Origin: Vibrio tasmaniensis 1F-187
Lineage (GTDB): Bacteria > Pseudomonadota > Gammaproteobacteria > Enterobacterales > Vibrionaceae
DNA length: 18,785 nucleotides
Direction: 5' to 3'
Assembly: GCF_000272405.2 (NCBI RefSeq)
Contig: NZ_AJZM02000058.1
Coordinates: 1-18,785, forward strand
The notes under the pieces were generated by a model. The model had not been told where the DNA came from. It worked only from the letters and a program-made list of their open reading frames with translations, and did not search any database. Both the position numbers and the translations under genes were made by a program. The number at the start of each line of letters is the position of its first letter. Position 1 is the first letter of the stretch. Shown here piece after piece: positions 1 through 8,723 of this stretch.

Positions 1-64
1 AGAAAGGGTGATTTTCGAGGATTTTAAGCTAAATGTTTAGTTTTTAGTTGCAAAATCAGCCATT

Positions 65-95
65 AAGGCCAATAGGTCACGAGACTATTAGCCTT
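65..95 (-). terminator. Imperfect stem-loop after the outer-membrane gene, possible weak terminator
   Basis: Eleven-base arms (65-75 and 85-95) pair except at one C/A position, around a nine-base loop. It lies about 65 bases past the stop of the minus-strand gene ending at 162. On the minus strand no proper T-run follows, so it may be a 3' end stabiliser or a factor-dependent stop rather than an intrinsic terminator. Confidence 0.35.
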
Positions 96-161
96 TAAGT
101 TACCGTTTAAACAATCGAATTTAACATTTGATCACTGATGGATCATAAGTGTTGAATAGAC

Positions 162-686
162 TTAAAAGCCAAATCGAGCTGACATTAAGAACTGGTGTCC
201 GTAAGTACCGTTATTTCGAAGGTCTATACCTACTGAAAGCTGTTCTGTTGAGTGGAAGCGAGCCCCTACACCGACAATTGAACTCGTGTCGTCGCTGTCG
301 ACGAGTTGACCAAGGCGGGAGTTAACTTCAATGTTTGCCAGCAACCAAGCTCTTAAACCAATATTGATTTCAGTTTTAATGTGGTTACCATCATTACGTT
401 CGATGTTGTGCAGTAACATCTGTCCAGTAATATCAGCCAACTGATTAATTGGGCCGTTGAACCCCATACCTACAGCCGCATCCCAATCCCCTTCAAATTC
501 AGAATCGATTCGAGCAACAAAGTGTGAGTTTTGAGTGAACATTGTTGTGACTTCGCCACCAAATGTACTAGGGCTAATACCTGTGCGTAGCTCAAATGTA
601 TTGTAGTTAAAGTTGTTTGCATACGCAGAGAATGAACACAGTGTAACCAACCCCAAAAGGACCGTCTTGTTTGCGCTACCTAGCAT
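162..686 (-). CDS. Small outer-membrane beta-barrel-like protein with signal peptide
   Basis: Encodes 174 residues. Residues 1-23 form a Sec signal peptide with a hydrophobic core (VLLGLVTLCSF) and an AYA cleavage site before NNFNY. The rest alternates polar and hydrophobic residues as in short beta-strands, with Gly- and Asn-rich turns, and the chain ends in SARFGF. A terminal aromatic residue preceded by alternating hydrophobics is the usual BamA-recognised C-terminal signal of outer-membrane barrels. At this size an 8-strand barrel is plausible (inference). A GGAG ribosome-binding site sits seven bases before the ATG on the minus strand. I do not recognise a named family. It is transcribed in the same direction as the BOF gene upstream of it, but a terminator at 726-751 separates them, so it probably has its own promoter. 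Confidence 0.75.
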   Translation of the reverse strand: MLGSANKTVLLGLVTLCSFSAYANNFNYNTFELRTGISPSTFGGEVTTMFTQNSHFVARIDSEFEGDWDAAVGMGFNGPINQLADITGQMLLHNIERNDGNHIKTEINIGLRAWLLANIEVNSRLGQLVDSDDTSSIVGVGARFHSTEQLSVGIDLRNNGTYGHQFLMSARFGF

Positions 687-725
687 GGTGACTCCATATT
701 AATTATATTTTTCGGCATTATAATG

Positions 726-751
726 CAAAAAAGCCTGCAATATGCAGGCCA
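726..751 (-). terminator. Intrinsic terminator of the BOF-domain gene
   Basis: A perfect 7-bp stem (733-739 with 743-749) closes a three-base loop. Read on the minus strand it is followed by a run of six T (complement of 727-732). It lies 50 bases past the stop codon of the minus-strand gene 799-1212. Confidence 0.8.
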
Positions 752-798
752 TTTGTTATAAATCATGTCTTTGAAGTCGACGGTACGGAGTTCGTATC

Positions 799-1212
799 TT
801 ACAAAACTTGAATATGATCTACTTCGATCTCTGGCGTTTTACCACCTTCGTATTCGCCAAATATACGAACTTTTGTATCTGCGGTGAGCGGTTGCGCTAG
901 AAGGATATCGTCATCCAGTTCGATCTGAATTTCACTCTGACCATCAGAGAATACGAACGTATCGTTCTTTAGTTGACGAACAATCTTGCCATCTACGATT
1001 GCTTCTTGCTCTGCGAACATGCTGGTGTCTGCTAGTAGAGTCGCAACTGAAACGGTTTCAATCGGTCCCGTGTACGCAATAGCGCTCTGATGCTTGTGGT
1101 TACTGTCGCTATTGTTGTGATTACTGTTACTGTCGCTGTGATGGTCACTAGCCATTGCGAAAGTAGGAGCGAGGATAATAGTAGATGCGATAGCTAATAC
1201 AGTTTTTTTCAT
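799..1212 (-). CDS. Periplasmic BOF (YgiW/YdeI-type OB-fold) protein with a His-rich N-terminus
   Basis: Encodes 137 residues. Residues 1-21 are a signal peptide (MKKTVLAIAS start, AMA before the mature SDHH). Residues 22-42 are a low-complexity stretch of His, Asn, Ser and Asp. Residues 45-137 match the bacterial OB-fold (BOF, NirD/YgiW/YdeI stress-tolerance) pattern: a TGPI start, a SVATLL helix, a VDGKIV strand, FVFSDGQSEIQIELDDD, then VRIFGEYE and a closing hydrophobic strand. Family members are periplasmic, about 130 residues, and linked to stress tolerance; biochemical activity is not established. The His-rich segment is extra and could bind metal (inference). An AAGGGA ribosome-binding site precedes the ATG. 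Two GAAACGTTT motifs lie 29-57 bases upstream of the start codon, and a terminator follows the gene. Confidence 0.82.
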   Translation of the reverse strand: MKKTVLAIASTIILAPTFAMASDHHSDSNSNHNNSDSNHKHQSAIAYTGPIETVSVATLLADTSMFAEQEAIVDGKIVRQLKNDTFVFSDGQSEIQIELDDDILLAQPLTADTKVRIFGEYEGGKTPEIEVDHIQVL

Positions 1213-1240
1213 GGTGAATCCCTTAATGTTGTTTTTATTA

Positions 1241-1269
1241 GAAACGTTTTTCTTAATTTGAAACGTTTC
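1241..1269. promoter_or_regulatory. Pair of GAAACGTTT operator-like sites upstream of the BOF gene
   Basis: GAAACGTTTT (1241-1250) and the perfect palindrome GAAACGTTTC (1260-1269) occur as direct repeats with a 19-base period in the 5' region of the BOF gene. GAAACGTTTC resembles operators of LacI-family regulators such as Cra/FruR. The regulator is not identified. The sites could act on the BOF gene (minus) or on cobQ (plus), whose start is about 205 bases away. Confidence 0.45.
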
Positions 1270-1474
1270 TTTTCGTGAGTGCGCTTATTTTGTTTGTAAG
1301 CTTCGTTTCGATGGAGCTATTAAACAACACTGGGGTTGAATCCAGAGTGAGTAACACATTCATTTTCCATTCATTTTATTGAGCATCTACACGACAATGA
1401 CGTTAAGATGGAGGCAGAGAAATATTGCCCACAGCTATAAATTGAAAATTAAGAAATAAAGGATTTAAGTACAG

Positions 1475-2941
1475 ATGCGATCACCGTTAAACGCCCTTAT
1501 GGTTCAAGGGACAACGTCAGATGCCGGAAAAAGTGTTTTGGTGGCAGGTTTATGCCGTGTTTTGGCAAGGAAAAGCATCAAAGTGGCACCTTTTAAGCCT
1601 CAAAATATGGCGCTAAATAGCGCAGTGACAAAAGATGGTGGCGAAATTGGTCGTGCTCAAGCGGTTCAGGCACAAGCTTGTAATATTGAGCCTACCGTCC
1701 ATATGAATCCTGTATTGCTAAAACCCAATTCAGATACGGGTGCGCAAGTGATTCTACAAGGAAGAGCACTGACGAATATGGAAGCGACCGGATATCACGA
1801 CTACAAGAAAGTTGCGATGAATTCGGTTATCGATTCGTTTGATCGACTTTCTGAAGAATACCAAAGCGTGATGATTGAAGGTGCGGGCAGTCCCGCAGAG
1901 ATAAATCTTCGAGAAAACGATATCGCGAACATGGGCTTTGCTGAAAAGGCAGACATCCCAGTGATCATCGTTGCTGATATTGATCGTGGCGGCGTTTTTG
2001 CACACCTCTACGGCACATTAGCTCTATTATCTGAATCTGAACAAGCGCGCGTAAAAGGCTTTGTGATAAACCGTTTTAGAGGCGATATTGCGTTACTTCA
2101 ATCTGGTTTAGATTGGCTAGAAGAGAAAACAGGTAAGCCTGTGATAGGGGTTTTGCCTTATCTGCATGGTTTTAACTTAGAAGCGGAAGATGCCATTACC
2201 TCAGCCCAAGAGTCTGATGGAGAAGCTAAACTTAAGGTTGTAGTGCCAGTACTAACTCGAATCAGTAACCATACAGACTTTGACGCTCTGCGACTTAACC
2301 CGTCGATTGATTTACGTTACGTAGGCAAAGGCGAGCGCCTGAACAACGCTGATTTGATTGTATTGCCGGGAACAAAATCGGTAAGAGCCGATTTGGAATA
2401 CCTAAAACAGCAAGGTTGGGATAAAGATATTCAGCGTCATCTTCGCTTGGGCGGGAAAGTGATGGGTATTTGTGGCGGTTATCAGATGCTAGGGAATATC
2501 ATCCACGACCCAGATGGCGTTGAAGGGAAATCTGGAAGCAGTGAAGGGTTGGGGTATCTTGATACTGAAACGACACTAACACAGCAGAAAACTTTAACCA
2601 ATGTGTGTGGAACCATGACACTTGATGGCAAAACTGCACAAGTAAAAGGGTATGAAATCCACGTAGGTAGGACTGATGTCAATGAAACGGTATTACCGGT
2701 TCAGTTAGAATCTGGCAGTGTTGATGGTGCTGTGAATCAAGATAACTCAATTTTTGGTACTTACCTGCATGGCGTATTCGATAACAGTGATGCATTGTCG
2801 CTTATTTGCGAATGGGCAGGCGCCAATGATGTGACAGCGATTGACCATGAACAGCTTAAAGAGTTGGGTATCAATCGAATCGCTGATGCCATCGAAGATC
2901 ACTTGAACCTTGACCTGCTTTGGCCTGAATTAACAGCTTAG
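1475..2941 (+). CDS. cobQ: Cobyric acid synthase (adenosylcobyric acid synthase, glutamine-hydrolysing)
   Basis: Encodes 488 residues, the normal CobQ/CbiP length. The enzyme amidates four carboxylates (b, d, e, g) of adenosylcobyrinic a,c-diamide using ATP and glutamine, in cytoplasmic cobalamin synthesis or salvage. The N-terminal dethiobiotin-synthetase-like ATPase domain starts with [10 protein letters not shown] (residues 11-20), followed by [11 protein letters not shown] and the IEGAGSP segment near 134-140. The C-terminal triad-type glutamine amidotransferase domain has the nucleophile in [11 protein letters not shown] (Cys333) and the catalytic His in [10 protein letters not shown] (His432). 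An AAAGGA element lies 11-12 bases before the ATG. No B12-box-like sequence is visible in the short upstream region, so no cobalamin riboswitch is called. The modA gene starts 48 bases downstream in the same direction, so cobQ and modABC may be co-transcribed. Confidence 0.97.
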   Translation: MRSPLNALMVQGTTSDAGKSVLVAGLCRVLARKSIKVAPFKPQNMALNSAVTKDGGEIGRAQAVQAQACNIEPTVHMNPVLLKPNSDTGAQVILQGRALTNMEATGYHDYKKVAMNSVIDSFDRLSEEYQSVMIEGAGSPAEINLRENDIANMGFAEKADIPVIIVADIDRGGVFAHLYGTLALLSESEQARVKGFVINRFRGDIALLQSGLDWLEEKTGKPVIGVLPYLHGFNLEAEDAITSAQESDGEAKLKVVVPVLTRISNHTDFDALRLNPSIDLRYVGKGERLNNADLIVLPGTKSVRADLEYLKQQGWDKDIQRHLRLGGKVMGICGGYQMLGNIIHDPDGVEGKSGSSEGLGYLDTETTLTQQKTLTNVCGTMTLDGKTAQVKGYEIHVGRTDVNETVLPVQLESGSVDGAVNQDNSIFGTYLHGVFDNSDALSLICEWAGANDVTAIDHEQLKELGINRIADAIEDHLNLDLLWPELTA

Positions 2942-2998
2942 GCCGCAACTTAGAAGTTAGCTCAAGAATTTAAACGAACAATAGATTAAATGAGAATA

Positions 2999-3757
2999 AT
3001 GAAAAAACGAGTCATCCTTTTAACTATCGTCTTAGTTTCAGCACTGAGTTCTACTCATCTTTTGGCTGCTGAAAAACTACGAGTTTATGCTGCATCGTCG
3101 ATGACGAACGCGGTTAACTTGTTGGTTGAAGAGTTTGAGAAAGATCATTCTGTCGATGTTATTCCAGTGTATGCGAGCACGTCGTCTTTGGTGCGCCAAA
3201 TTGAACGAGGTGCGCCAGCAGACATTTTTATCTCGGCAAACGAAAAATGGATGACGCATTTAGTCGATCGTCAATTGGTTTCTAGTGACAATGTCACAAA
3301 CTTGTGCGAAAACGAACTCGTGTTAATTTCCCCGAAAGAGACGCTAATATCTTTGGACCTCTCAAGCGGTGACCAATGGGCTAAACTTCTAATGAATGAA
3401 AGACTTGCAGTTGGCAACACCATGTCGGTTCCTGCGGGTCTCTATGCGAAAGAAGCGCTAGAAACGTTAGGTGTATGGGATGATGTGAAGACTCGATTGG
3501 CACCAAGTAACAATGTACGTATGGCATTGGCTTTGGTGGAGCGTAGTGAAGCTAAGCTTGGCATTGTCTACAAAACAGATGCGTTGCTTTCTAAAGAAGT
3601 GAACCTAGTGTCGACGTTCCCATCAGATTTACATACGTCAATACGTTACCCTGTAGCTAAATTGAGCGATAAAGTCGTCGCAGAACAGTTCTATACTTTC
3701 CTAAAGAGCGAAAAAGCGAAGGACACCTTGAACAGTTTTGGATTTGAAGTGCGTTAA
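2999..3757 (+). CDS. modA: Molybdate-binding periplasmic protein ModA
   Basis: Substrate-binding subunit of the ModABC molybdate (and tungstate) importer. The chosen ATG at 2999 gives a 252-residue precursor starting MKKRVILLT; an in-frame ATG at 2990 would add only MRI. The signal peptide ends near STHLLA before AEKLRV. The mature part shows ModA hallmarks: RVYAASSMTNAV (Ser residues that contact the oxyanion), YASTSSLVRQIERGAPADIFISA, and the later NNVRMALALVERSEAKLGIVY region. Family members are about 230-260 residues. It sits 57 bases after cobQ and its stop codon directly abuts the modB start, so modA and modB are translationally linked. No ModE operator is evident between cobQ and modA. 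Confidence 0.95.
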   Translation: MKKRVILLTIVLVSALSSTHLLAAEKLRVYAASSMTNAVNLLVEEFEKDHSVDVIPVYASTSSLVRQIERGAPADIFISANEKWMTHLVDRQLVSSDNVTNLCENELVLISPKETLISLDLSSGDQWAKLLMNERLAVGNTMSVPAGLYAKEALETLGVWDDVKTRLAPSNNVRMALALVERSEAKLGIVYKTDALLSKEVNLVSTFPSDLHTSIRYPVAKLSDKVVAEQFYTFLKSEKAKDTLNSFGFEVR

Positions 3758-4456
3758 ATGATGTATCTATCGGAATACGAATACCAAGCCTTAATGCTGA
3801 GCTTGAAAGTCGCTGGTTTTGCCATCTTGTGGCTTATTCCTATCGGCATCGGCTTGGCATGGTTGCTTGCTAAGAAACAATTTGTGGGCAAAAGCATTGT
3901 AGAAAGTATTGTCCATTTGCCTTTGGTGCTTCCACCCGTGGTTATTGGTTATTTGTTGCTAGTGATGATGGGCAGACAAGGCGTCATTGGCTCTTGGCTT
4001 AATGACGTGTTTGGTATTGTATTCAGCTTTAGTTGGAAGGGCGCTGCTCTAGCGTGTGTGGTCGTAGCGTTGCCTCTGATGGTACGTTCTATACGACTGA
4101 GCTTAGAAACCGTAGACAGTAAACTTGAAGAGGCCGCTGCTACATTGGGCGCTTCACCTTTTCGTGTGTTCTTCACTATTACATTACCGCTGATGATCCC
4201 AGGGATCATTACTGGCACCATGCTTTCATTTGCAAGAAGTCTGGGTGAATTTGGTGCGACTATCAGCTTCGTTTCAAATATTCCCGGTGAAACTCAAACC
4301 ATCCCTTTAGCCATGTATACCTTTATTGAAACCCCAGGAGCAGAAATGGAAGCCGCACGTTTGTGTGTCATTTCTATTGTGATCGCACTGAGTTCACTGA
4401 TGCTTTCTGAATGGCTCAACAAAAAGTCAGCAAAACGTTTGGGGGGCAACGCATGA
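3758..4456 (+). CDS. modB: Molybdate ABC transporter permease ModB
   Basis: Encodes 232 residues, typical for ModB. It forms the homodimeric inner-membrane channel of the molybdate importer. Five hydrophobic segments are visible near residues 14-38, 46-69, 92-112, 138-160 and 202-221. The cytoplasmic EAA coupling loop, [21 protein letters not shown] (about 123-143), carries the conserved Gly that contacts the ATPase. [10 protein letters not shown] follows, as in ModB and sulfate permeases. The ATG follows the modA stop codon with no gap, and the stop overlaps the modC start as ATGA (4453-4456), which is a sign of coupled translation. Confidence 0.96.
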   Translation: MMYLSEYEYQALMLSLKVAGFAILWLIPIGIGLAWLLAKKQFVGKSIVESIVHLPLVLPPVVIGYLLLVMMGRQGVIGSWLNDVFGIVFSFSWKGAALACVVVALPLMVRSIRLSLETVDSKLEEAAATLGASPFRVFFTITLPLMIPGIITGTMLSFARSLGEFGATISFVSNIPGETQTIPLAMYTFIETPGAEMEAARLCVISIVIALSSLMLSEWLNKKSAKRLGGNA

Positions 4457-5568
4457 GTCGCATGAGCGCTTTAGTCCTCCAATATCAGCAACAGCTTGGT
4501 GAAACGTTTTTTGATATTGACTTAGAATTGCCAAGTACTGGTATTACGGCAATTTTCGGTCGTTCTGGTGCAGGTAAAACTTCACTTATCAATGCCATTA
4601 GTGGTCTCAAACAACTAGATAGTGGCTTGATCAGCGTATCTGGAACCATTCTGTTCGATAGTGAAAATGGCATCAACTTACCAACGCACAAACGCAACGT
4701 CGGCTATGTATTCCAAGAATCGCGATTGTTCCCACACATGAAAGTCGCGGCGAATCTTAAGTACGGCATGAAAGGTGCTGACAAAGCGCACTTTGAGCAA
4801 ATAGTCTCGTTGCTATCGTTGGGCTCGCTGCTTGATCGCTATCCAGCCCGTCTGTCTGGCGGTGAGAAGCAACGTGTTGCGATTGGCCGCGCACTGTTGT
4901 CTAAGCCCAGCATTCTATTGATGGATGAGCCATTGGCGTCTCTGGACTTACCTCGTAAGCGTGAAGTAATGCCGTTTCTGGAAAACTTATCTGAAACCGT
5001 TCAAATACCGATTATCTATGTCACTCATAGCCTCAATGAAATATTACGCTTGGCAAATCACCTTGTGATCATTGAGCAAGGCAAAGTTATTTCATCGGGG
5101 ATGACGGAAGAGGTATGGGCATCGAGAGCCATGCAACCGTGGCAATCTTTTTCAGAGCAAAGTTCGTTGTTTGAAGCGACATTAGCGGAACATAATGATG
5201 ATTATGCGTTGTCACGTCTAACGTTAGGTAAATCAACGTCACTTTGGGTTCAAAAGGTGTCGAGCGAGCTTGGCACTACGGTAAGGCTGCAAGTGAGGGC
5301 AAATGATGTCTCTATCACGCTACAGCAGCCGCAAGGCACTTCGATACGTAATATCCTTCCTGTCACTATTAAAAGGGTAGAGACGCACCAGCAAGGCTCG
5401 AATAAGCAGAGTGTCGCTGTCGAGTTAGAACTTGAGGCCGGATGCTACCTATGGGCGACTATTACATTGTGGGCGCTGGATGAGCTGAATTTAGAAATTG
5501 GACAACGTGTCTACGCACAAATTAAAGGCGTGAGTGTTGCGCAAAGAGATATTACGATAACGCACTAA
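4453..5568 (+). CDS. modC: Molybdate import ATP-binding protein ModC
   Basis: Encodes 371 residues from the ATG at 4453. I prefer this start because it overlaps the modB stop (ATGA) and has a G-rich ribosome-binding site six bases upstream; the open frame extends further left, but that part overlaps modB. ABC ATPase motifs are all present: Walker A GRSGAGKT (36-43), Q-loop Gln88, signature LSGGEKQ (134-140), Walker B ILLMDEP with Glu159, D-loop, and switch His192. The C-terminal region (about 290-365) is a single Mop/TOBE-like molybdate-binding module, as in other ModC proteins, with a regulatory role in the family. It energises ModB for molybdate uptake. No intrinsic terminator is seen right after it. 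Confidence 0.96.
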   Translation: MSRMSALVLQYQQQLGETFFDIDLELPSTGITAIFGRSGAGKTSLINAISGLKQLDSGLISVSGTILFDSENGINLPTHKRNVGYVFQESRLFPHMKVAANLKYGMKGADKAHFEQIVSLLSLGSLLDRYPARLSGGEKQRVAIGRALLSKPSILLMDEPLASLDLPRKREVMPFLENLSETVQIPIIYVTHSLNEILRLANHLVIIEQGKVISSGMTEEVWASRAMQPWQSFSEQSSLFEATLAEHNDDYALSRLTLGKSTSLWVQKVSSELGTTVRLQVRANDVSITLQQPQGTSIRNILPVTIKRVETHQQGSNKQSVAVELELEAGCYLWATITLWALDELNLEIGQRVYAQIKGVSVAQRDITITH

Positions 5569-5927
5569 ACTTATGCACTAAGTTCATGCCGCAAGCTCAT
5601 GCGATAAGATATTCAGATCTAGCGGTAATACATTAAGGCCCAACGACGTACTTGGTTTCTGGTTTCATTTTAGAACGGGTAAAACTCGAACTTGATTCTG
5701 TGACTCGATCTTGATTCCATAAATGACTACATGCGTCATTTTATACGGTGTAACTGCCAGTTTTGCGTCATACTGTATGAGTGTTAATGCACACCTTCCG
5801 TGCGATGAGAAAAGTTAGAATTCTAAGAGCCACAATGAGAATCCCTGCACTAACAAGAACCCAGACGTTACATTCGAATAATAGAAGAAGCGAGCAGAAA
5901 AAGAACGTATAGAAAAAGCTGCTGGTA
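5569..5927. other. Intergenic region after modC, no gene seen
   Basis: About 360 bases without a credible reading frame. It contains only degenerate short repeats: three loose copies of a CTCATGC-like 13-base unit right after the modC stop (5569-5610), a 14-base imperfect direct repeat (5685-5698 and 5704-5717, one mismatch, 19-base period) and two TGCGTCAT boxes (5732 and 5764). No terminator with a T-run is seen for modC. Confidence 0.5.
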
Positions 5928-5962
5928 CAAAAAAGCCGCATGTTTTAAATAACATACGGCTT
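5928..5962 (-). terminator. Intrinsic terminator of the DUF3069-type gene
   Basis: An 11-bp stem with one C/A mismatch (5934-5944 with 5951-5961) and a six-base loop. On the minus strand it is followed by a run of T (complement of 5929-5934). It lies just past the stop of the minus-strand gene at 6016. Confidence 0.8.
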
Positions 5963-6015
5963 AATCATTAAGTTTTCCTTAAGCATTCAACCTAAATTTA
6001 GGTGCTCTGAATAGC

Positions 6016-6453
6016 TTAGCGGATGAAAACTTCTTTGAAATCACGCTTCAAGATAGCATCACGGCGCGCTTTCTTGATTTGCTTAGCCATGTCTTTTACA
6101 CAGTTATGTAAAATTTGGTCAAGTAGTTGAGCTCGGTACTCTTCTTTTTCTTCATCAGTCATGCCTTCTGGAAGTTTAAGAGTAGGGAACTCCTCCATCA
6201 TGTTTACGCCAGCGAAAGCTTGGCTAACAGAGATTAGAGCGTGGAATTGCTCAAAGTTGTCCAAAACATTTTGTGCGCTTGCTGGAAGGCTGCTCCAAGT
6301 TTCACGCACTGCTTCTTCAGACACTTCGTGAATAGAAGTAACCATGTTGTGCATCTCTTTAGGCACTTCATCAAATTCGATAACTTGGCGAAGCTCTGGT
6401 GAGATAGTGGTTAAATCGATTTCTTGTACTTCGTTGTTTGTAGCGTCTGACAT
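6016..6453 (-). CDS. DUF3069-type conserved protein of unknown function
   Basis: Encodes 145 residues with no signal peptide or membrane segment, so it is probably cytoplasmic. The acidic N-terminal part (residues 1-40) is followed by helical segments, including EEAVRETWSSLPASAQNVLDNFEQFHALISVSQAF (split here by eye into two helices), an acidic MTDEEKEEYRAQLLDQ helix, and a basic C-terminal tail rich in Lys and Arg. I recognise this as the DUF3069 family, which is largely restricted to Vibrio and related gammaproteobacteria; its function is unknown. It is divergent from the response regulator-GGDEF gene with about 130 bases between start codons, so a shared regulatory region is possible. A good terminator follows. 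Confidence 0.75.
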   Translation of the reverse strand: MSDATNNEVQEIDLTTISPELRQVIEFDEVPKEMHNMVTSIHEVSEEAVRETWSSLPASAQNVLDNFEQFHALISVSQAFAGVNMMEEFPTLKLPEGMTDEEKEEYRAQLLDQILHNCVKDMAKQIKKARRDAILKRDFKEVFIR

Positions 6454-6584
6454 AGTATTTCTCTTTAAAAAGAAACAATGCTAAAAAGATCTGTAAAAAA
6501 GTCAATATAATATAGAGATTAGGGCATGATTTAAGCCCAAATTTGAGCTACTTTGAATATTCAACACTAGATAAAGGTGATGTG

Positions 6585-7556
6585 ATGATAGAAAAGGGAT
6601 CTTCGATGCGCATATTGCTAGTTGATGACGTTCAACTGGATAGAATGCAACTCGCTATTCGACTCAAGCAACTGGGTCATGTTGTAGAAGCTGTTGGTAG
6701 CGGAAAAGAAGCCCTGAATGTTTATTCTGATTTTGATCCTGAACTCGTGTTATTGGATATCAGCATGCCAGACATGGATGGTTTTGAGGTCGCTAACGAA
6801 GTTCGTCGGCAATTCCCAGAATGGGTTCCGATCATCTTTTTGAGCGGTCATGAAGAGCCTGAAATGATCGCAAAAGCGATAGATGCCGGCGGCGATGATT
6901 ATTTGATCAAACCGGTAAACAAAGTTGTTTTGAACTCTAAGTTGATTGCGATGCAGCGTATTGCGCACATGAGACGAGAGTTAAAACAGAGTACCGCCAA
7001 ACTCGAAGAACTGAATATTTTACTGCAACAACAAGCCAACGAAGACGGCCTAACCAAATTGTACAACCGACGATATATGGATACTAAGCTTGAAGAGAGC
7101 ATTGCGTGGCACGGACGACGTAATATATCCATGACCGTCATACTACTCGATGTTGACTTCTTTAAGCCTTACAACGATAACTATGGCCATATTCAAGGGG
7201 ATAAGTGCCTGCAAGGGCTTGCCAATACTTTGAAAGAGCTCTTTGTTCGAGCTGGAGAGTTTGTTGGACGTTACGGCGGTGAAGAGTTCGTCATCATTCT
7301 GAGTGATACCGATAGCTTAGGGGCTAATTTACAGGCCAATCGTGTAAAAGAAGCACTGCATCAAATGAACTACGTCCACGACTACTCAGCAGTGTCTGAC
7401 AGAGTGACAGCGTCACAAGGCGTATTGTCATTCGTGCCTGAAGGTGGTGAGGCTATCGCTTCTATTTACGAAAAGGTTGACCAAGCACTGTATCAGGCCA
7501 AGCAAAGCGGAAGAAATACCTACATACAACGCGATATTATGGAGCTTGAGCAATAG
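6585..7556 (+). CDS. Response regulator with GGDEF output (diguanylate cyclase)
   Basis: Encodes 323 residues from ATG 6585, chosen for the AAGGTGA ribosome-binding site just upstream; ATG 6606 (behind AAAGGG) is an alternative and a TTG at 6543 is less likely. The receiver domain (about 8-125) has the acidic pair Asp14-Asp15, phospho-acceptor Asp58 in LVLLDISMPDMDG, Ser87 and Lys109. A coiled-coil linker (about 128-150) leads to the GGDEF domain (about 151-320), with the start motif DGLTKLYNRR, LDVDFFK metal site, and active GGEEF at 231-235. It should make c-di-GMP from GTP in response to phosphorylation by an unknown kinase, since none is encoded nearby. The inhibitory-site position reads RAGE (222-225) rather than RxxD, so product feedback may be weak. 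This layout is WspR/PleD-like. Confidence 0.93.
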   Translation: MIEKGSSMRILLVDDVQLDRMQLAIRLKQLGHVVEAVGSGKEALNVYSDFDPELVLLDISMPDMDGFEVANEVRRQFPEWVPIIFLSGHEEPEMIAKAIDAGGDDYLIKPVNKVVLNSKLIAMQRIAHMRRELKQSTAKLEELNILLQQQANEDGLTKLYNRRYMDTKLEESIAWHGRRNISMTVILLDVDFFKPYNDNYGHIQGDKCLQGLANTLKELFVRAGEFVGRYGGEEFVIILSDTDSLGANLQANRVKEALHQMNYVHDYSAVSDRVTASQGVLSFVPEGGEAIASIYEKVDQALYQAKQSGRNTYIQRDIMELEQ

Positions 7557-7621
7557 TTGACGAGCTTCGGTAGTAACCTGAATTATACTTCTAGTAGCTT
7601 ATAAGCCAGGAAGTGACTTAA

Positions 7622-8644
7622 GTGATAAAAGAAATGCAGCATTCCAAGTCATTCGTCATGACTAACTCAAACAAAGGTCTTGTATTAACTCTGTTTGTTT
7701 CCGTGTGTCCAACAGCTGTTAACGCAGCTTCGCTCTCTGAATTGGTCAGAAAAGACATTGAACAAACCTTCGCAACGAGTGTTTTGCTCAATGATACGGA
7801 TGTGTTTACCTTTGGCATAAATAATTTTGATCCCAACAAAGTCTTTAGTTTGGACAATGAAGATATTGGCTCTAATGACTCAGTAAGTCGCCGACAAAAT
7901 ATCGCTTCCCTCAGCCTTCCTTATACCTTTGAAGTGCCAAGTTATATTGAAGACAACCATCAAGAAGTAACACTTCGTTTATCTGCGTTGCGGATAGAGA
8001 AGGATGTTCAATATGCCACTTCAACGATAAGCGACTTTCAAAAAGAGTCTGTTGTTTCTGGTTACGTTGAGTATGCAAACGTATCCCAGTTGAACGAATA
8101 CTGGAGTTTTAGTTCTGCAATTGGTAACCATATTTCCTATTATCGAAACGATTTTGAATATCGTTCTTCGTTGCTTGCACCAATTCAAGGTCAGCTGGAT
8201 GGTCTTTATCTGAACACGGATGCTTGGGCATACATAATAGAGCCTAAGATAAAGTTGATGTTTGAAGATAAGAATGACTGGGGTAAATATAAACTCAGTA
8301 CCAGTTGGCATTACTTTAATGGTATAGGTTGGGGAGAAGCCAATAACGGTAACATTGGTCACCCAGAAGGTTGGTACATAGCAAATGAAGCTAAGATCTT
8401 CTATGACTTAGTTCGTTGGGACAAAAACATCACATCTATGTATTCGAGTATAAGAAGAATAGATATTGGTGGTGATACTGTCGCGTCTATGGGCACTACA
8501 GCTTACTACGAAGGTAGTGTAGGTTGGTTGCTTAACCCAAATCTGTTTAATGACTGGGTCGACAATGTAGGAATAGGGTTTACTATCAATTACGGAAGTA
8601 GTTTGAAAGGAGGGAGCTTAGTCATCTTCTTTAACCAAGACTAG
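7622..8644 (+). CDS. Outer-membrane barrel protein, solitary autotransporter-barrel-like
   Basis: Encodes 340 residues from the GTG at 7622, which has AGGAAG eight bases upstream; ATG 7634 or 7658 are other possible starts. A signal peptide with a long n-region ends near AVNA before ASLSEL (residue 35/36). The mature chain has many alternating amphipathic strands rich in aromatic residues (for example WSFSSAIGNHISYY, KYKLSTSWHYFNG, GIGFTINYGSS), consistent with an outer-membrane barrel. It resembles the Vibrio family annotated as solitary outer membrane autotransporter beta-barrel domain; I am moderately sure. No passenger domain is present, so it is not a classical autotransporter. It lies between two diguanylate cyclase genes, downstream of and parallel to one of them. 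Confidence 0.65.
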   Translation: MIKEMQHSKSFVMTNSNKGLVLTLFVSVCPTAVNAASLSELVRKDIEQTFATSVLLNDTDVFTFGINNFDPNKVFSLDNEDIGSNDSVSRRQNIASLSLPYTFEVPSYIEDNHQEVTLRLSALRIEKDVQYATSTISDFQKESVVSGYVEYANVSQLNEYWSFSSAIGNHISYYRNDFEYRSSLLAPIQGQLDGLYLNTDAWAYIIEPKIKLMFEDKNDWGKYKLSTSWHYFNGIGWGEANNGNIGHPEGWYIANEAKIFYDLVRWDKNITSMYSSIRRIDIGGDTVASMGTTAYYEGSVGWLLNPNLFNDWVDNVGIGFTINYGSSLKGGSLVIFFNQD

Positions 8645-8723
8645 TCTAAGCACCAACGCTTTCGATGTTCACACCGTTAAATTACGATGTTCAGAGCTTT
8701 ACATTCCAAGACTTTCAACGTCT

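Noticed and set aside
1270..1474. Cobalamin riboswitch before cobQ
   Set aside because: No B12-box-like GCCACTG element or matching helices can be seen in the roughly 200 bases upstream.
4411..4452. Longer start for modC
   Set aside because: It overlaps modB by a further 42 bases; ATG 4453 has the ribosome-binding site and the usual ATGA overlap.
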